This document shows positions 61,145 to 64,000 of a DNA stretch of 64,000 nt, in pieces. Under the pieces are notes generated by a model. It was not told the origin of the DNA. It searched no databases and saw nothing but the letters and a program-made list of their open reading frames with translations. The position numbers and the translations under genes are program-made. Each line of letters begins with the position of its first letter. Position 1 is the first letter of the stretch. The stretch spans positions 546,453-610,452 of the forward strand of contig NZ_JWLJ01000001.1 in the NCBI RefSeq assembly GCF_000813985.1. The letters run 5' to 3'. The stretch is from Ruegeria sp. ANG-R. GTDB taxonomy: Bacteria > Pseudomonadota > Alphaproteobacteria > Rhodobacterales > Rhodobacteraceae.

Positions 61145-63364
61145 ATGCCCGACCTGCTGATCGAACTGTTCTCCGAAGAGATCCCCGCGCGGATGCAAGC
61201 CCGCGCCGGTGAGGATCTGAAAAAGCGGATCACCGATGGTCTGGTCGAGGCCGGTCTGACCTATGCCGGGGCCGCTGCGCTCACCACGCCCCGCCGTCTG
61301 ACGCTGGCGGTTGAGGGGCTGTTGGCCGAAAGCCCCACCATCCGCGAAGAACGCAAGGGCCCCAAGGTCGGCGCGCCGGACAAAGCCATCGAAGGTTTTT
61401 TACGCGGCGCGGGCCTAACCCGAGATCAGTTGGAAGAGCGCGACACGCCCAAAGGCGCGGTCTATTTCGCCACCATCGAAAAACCCGGTCGTCCGGCAGC
61501 CAAGATCGTGGCCGAAGTGCTTGAGGCGACGATCCGCAACTTCCCGTGGCCCAAGTCGATGCGTTGGGGCGCGGGCCAGATGCGCTGGGTCCGCCCGCTG
61601 CATTCGATCCTGTGCATCCTGAGCGATGAGGCGGGCGCGCAGGTGGTGCCGCTTGAGGTCGAGGGGATCACATCCGGTGATACGACTGCGGGCCATCGTT
61701 TCATGGCTCCAGACCGGTTTGCCGTGACCTCGTTCGAGGATTACGCCGCCAAGCTGAAACGCGCCTTTGTGGTGCTCTCGCCCGAAGAGCGTGCCGAGCA
61801 TATCTGGAACGATGCCCAGAACATGGCTTTTGCCGCAGGTCTGGAAGTTGTCGACGACAAGAGTCTGCTGGCTGAGGTTGCCGGTCTGGTCGAATGGCCC
61901 GTTGTGCTGATGGGGCAGATCGACGAAGAATTCCTCGAACTGCCGCCCGAGGTTCTGCAAACGTCGATGAAAGAACACCAGAAGTTCTTTTCCGTGAGGA
62001 ACCCCAGAACCGGCCGGATCGAACGCTTCATCACAGTCGCCAACCGCGAAACCGCCGACAATGGCGCGACCATACTGGCGGGGAACCAGAAAGTTCTGTC
62101 GGCGCGTCTGGCCGATGCGAAATTCTTCTGGGAGAATGACCTGCGCGTCGCCAAATCGGACATCGCCCAATGGACCCGCGCGTTGGAGAATGTGACCTTC
62201 CACAACAAGCTGGGCACGCAGGCCGAGCGCATCGACCGCATCGCCGCACTGGCCCGCGAACTGGCCCCGGTGGTCGGTGCGGATGCAGATCAGGCCGAGA
62301 AAGCCGCGCGTCTGGCCAAGGCTGATCTGAGTTCCGAGATGGTCTATGAATTCCCCGAACTTCAGGGGCTTATGGGGCGTTATTACATTGAAGCGGCAGG
62401 CGAAGACGCTGCCGTGGCCGCCGTGGCACAAGAGCATTACTCGCCGCTTGGGCCGTCGGATGACGTGCCGACCGCGCCGCTGTCCGTTACCGTGGCGCTG
62501 GCCGACAAGCTGGATACATTGACCGGGTTCTGGGCGATTGATGAGAAGCCCACCGGGTCGAAAGACCCCTTTGCGCTGCGCCGTGCGGCGTTGGGGGTTA
62601 TTCGGCTGACTCTCGAAAATGGAGTCGTGCTCAGGTTAGGGGAACGGTTGCTGAATCCTCTTCGATTTGCTCGCGTACACGCCAATATGGCGGAGCAACG
62701 ACATTTGAACGCGAGCGGCAGCGTTAGCGAAAACGAAGTTAATTCAAGGCGTTTCACAGAACTTGCAATTGAGGCGACGGAGATTGGAAACCGTTTGCGC
62801 CTCGGAGCTGGCGCGCAAGCAGACGAAGCAGGGTTGATTGAAAATCTTATGTCCTTCTTCCACGACCGCCTCAAGGTCTTCCTCCGTGAAGAGGGCATCC
62901 GCCACGACATCATCGACGCCTGTATCGCGATGGAGGGGAATGACGACCTCAACCTGTTGGTCAAGCGCGCCCGTGCTCTAAACGCGGTTATTGCGACCGA
63001 GGATGGGGAAAACCTCGTGCAGGGGTTCAAGCGAGCCAACAACATTCTGTCTCAGGCGGAAGAGAAGGATGGGGTTGAATACTCCTATGGCGCGGATGTG
63101 AAATTTGCCGAGACCGACAGCGAAAAGGCGCTGTTTGCAGCGCTTGACGCGGCAGATGCCAAGATCGATCCGGCGCTGAAGGCCGAGGATTTTCCGACAG
63201 CCATGGCGGCAATGGCCGAACTGCGCGGGCCGGTGGATGCGTTCTTTGAGGACGTGCAGGTCAACACCGACAATGACATCCTGCGCCGCAACCGCCTGAA
63301 CCTGCTCAGCCAGATCCGCAAGGTCTGCTCAAGCGTGGCCGATCTGACCCGTATCGAGGGATAA
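61145..63364 (+). CDS. glyS: Glycyl-tRNA synthetase beta subunit with an atypical in-frame insert
   Basis: The 739-residue protein has the beta-subunit pattern: MPDLLIELFSEEIPARMQAR at the start, YFATIEKPGRPAAKIVAEVL, WPKSMRWGAGQMRWVRPLHS, and the HD-like segment with LADKLDTLTGFWAIDEKPTG. Between residues about 491 and 568, near NGVVLRLGERLLNPLRFARV, the DNA (62617-62850) has much less GC-rich codon use and the protein has extra residues relative to relatives I know. The reading frame stays open, then resumes normally at SFFHDRLKVFLREEG. Confidence 0.95.
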   Translation: MPDLLIELFSEEIPARMQARAGEDLKKRITDGLVEAGLTYAGAAALTTPRRLTLAVEGLLAESPTIREERKGPKVGAPDKAIEGFLRGAGLTRDQLEERDTPKGAVYFATIEKPGRPAAKIVAEVLEATIRNFPWPKSMRWGAGQMRWVRPLHSILCILSDEAGAQVVPLEVEGITSGDTTAGHRFMAPDRFAVTSFEDYAAKLKRAFVVLSPEERAEHIWNDAQNMAFAAGLEVVDDKSLLAEVAGLVEWPVVLMGQIDEEFLELPPEVLQTSMKEHQKFFSVRNPRTGRIERFITVANRETADNGATILAGNQKVLSARLADAKFFWENDLRVAKSDIAQWTRALENVTFHNKLGTQAERIDRIAALARELAPVVGADADQAEKAARLAKADLSSEMVYEFPELQGLMGRYYIEAAGEDAAVAAVAQEHYSPLGPSDDVPTAPLSVTVALADKLDTLTGFWAIDEKPTGSKDPFALRRAALGVIRLTLENGVVLRLGERLLNPLRFARVHANMAEQRHLNASGSVSENEVNSRRFTELAIEATEIGNRLRLGAGAQADEAGLIENLMSFFHDRLKVFLREEGIRHDIIDACIAMEGNDDLNLLVKRARALNAVIATEDGENLVQGFKRANNILSQAEEKDGVEYSYGADVKFAETDSEKALFAALDAADAKIDPALKAEDFPTAMAAMAELRGPVDAFFEDVQVNTDNDILRRNRLNLLSQIRKVCSSVADLTRIEG

Positions 63365-63421
63365 CGCCCTTGCGCCAAGGGCGCAGGGGCTTATGCTGCG
63401 GTGAAACCAAAAGGTGCCGCA

Positions 63422-64000
63422 GTGCAGAATAATCCGCATACCACGCTTATCACCCCCATAGCGCCCGTGAACGCCAATACCCATGGCGGCCGGGCGAAAT
63501 GCCTGCAACGTCTGGTCCGGCTGGAGATGCCGGTGCCACGTACGGTGGCTCTGTCCTTTGACGCGGTGCAGCAAATTGCCGAAGGGCAGGTGCCTGACAT
63601 CGCCGCCATTCTGGATCAGTTTGATGCTGAGGCGTTGCTATGTGTGCGGCCAAGTTCGGAAGACCCGGATTGGGGCGGGCCAGGTGCGGTGCTGAATATC
63701 GGCATGAATGATGCGCGCTATCTGGACCTGTCGGCGGATATGGGCGCAGAAGCGGCGGCGGCGTTGTATCTGCGGTTCGTGCAGAGCTATGCGTTGCATG
63801 TGGCGCGTTTGGACCCGGATGTGTTCGACGATATCGAGACGGATGGGCGCGAAGGGCTCAGCCTGTCGCTGCGTGCTTATGAAGATGAAACCGACGAGGC
63901 GTTTCCGCAGGATCGGGGAGAGCAGCTGATCGGTGTGCTGCGCTCGATGGCGCGGGCGTGGGACGGCACCTCGGCCCGGCTTTTGCGGCAGGCCAAGGGC
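63422..64000 (+). CDS. Pyruvate phosphate dikinase-like protein, N-terminal part
   Basis: The gene is cut by the right edge (193 codons visible). It begins MQNNPHTTLITPIAPVNANT with a GTG start (an in-frame GTG at 63401 is possible). Motifs THGGRAKCLQRLVRLEMPVP and SVRPSSEDPDWGGPGAVLNI-like LLCVRPSSEDPDWGGPGAVL match the PEP/pyruvate-binding nucleotide domain. It is likely a PPDK-like protein, either PEP-forming or a regulatory relative. It follows glyS by 57 bases. Confidence 0.8.
   Translation, partial: MQNNPHTTLITPIAPVNANTHGGRAKCLQRLVRLEMPVPRTVALSFDAVQQIAEGQVPDIAAILDQFDAEALLCVRPSSEDPDWGGPGAVLNIGMNDARYLDLSADMGAEAAAALYLRFVQSYALHVARLDPDVFDDIETDGREGLSLSLRAYEDETDEAFPQDRGEQLIGVLRSMARAWDGTSARLLRQAKG

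Overview
The window is chromosomal DNA of a marine alphaproteobacterium of the family Rhodobacteraceae, most likely the Roseobacter group (Ruegeria/Phaeobacter-like). The reasons are: a phaZ-phaC-phaP-phaR cluster with CTGC-N3-GCAG PhaR boxes, a SAM-II riboswitch in front of metZ, a DUF6446 gene and a gltS-type gene between glyQ and glyS, two TerB-like paralogues, high GC, and many TGATG/ATGA-coupled genes. The window is almost all core metabolism and housekeeping. I see no phage, IS element, CRISPR array, tRNA or rRNA.

Layout. 1-3571: polyhydroxyalkanoate (PHA) depolymerase (cut by the left edge), synthase, phasin and repressor. 3580-5544: a secreted trypsin-like protease and a DegT-type aminotransferase. 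5656-10389: a gamma-glutamyl-polyamine type catabolic cluster (oxidase, two glutamine-synthetase-like ligases, class I amidotransferase) with two identical 16-bp palindromes. 10601-14684: an MtfA-like peptidase and a polar amino acid ABC transporter (ATPase, binding protein, two permeases); a strong terminator follows the binding-protein gene and one permease seems to start at ATT. 14920-16006: a TetR regulator with twin operators and a divergent, frameshifted VOC gene. 16119-18210: TerB pair, DUF1330 and an ICL/PEP-mutase-like enzyme. 18313-20484: pyrG and secG. 20636-22256: cobalt-type nitrile hydratase (alpha, beta, activator). 22472-24795: purA, DUF2842 and an outer-membrane barrel.

24951-30859: a long acidic protein, thiamine pyrophosphokinase, a DMT transporter, a GFA-family protein, L-serine dehydratase and a GST. 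31027-37215: rpiA, gor and the hflK-hflC-DUF2065-degP membrane quality-control operon. 37446-43566: EthD protein, Crp/Fnr regulator, ispZ-like gene, a second DMT transporter, ftsY, a YhhN-family protein, a small secreted protein and a GST. 43570-47612: xseA and purD (divergent), an FG-GAP protein and a 2Fe-2S ferredoxin. 47962-51097: an unrecognised lower-GC membrane protein, a GST and SAM-II/metZ. 51280-58227: folE2, an AKP-rich histone-H1-like protein behind TGC-rich boxes, trkH, a ThDP enzyme (probable guanidino-oxopentanoate decarboxylase) and a SPOR/PG-binding pseudoprotease. 58433-64000: glyQ, DUF6446, gltS, glyS with an unusual in-frame insert, and a PPDK-like gene cut by the right edge.

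Points of most interest: (i) an uncharacterised PHA-granule/nucleoid linker candidate at 52655-53362; (ii) a dispersed composite hairpin repeat, about 30-60 bp, that ends on the stop codon of two unrelated genes; (iii) a membrane-linked pseudoprotease that lacks the catalytic His and Ser; (iv) a transporter permease with a likely ATT start; (v) a codon-atypical insert in GlyS; (vi) an uncharacterised palindromic regulon over the polyamine cluster. All functional calls come from reading motifs and family resemblance by eye; no search was run.
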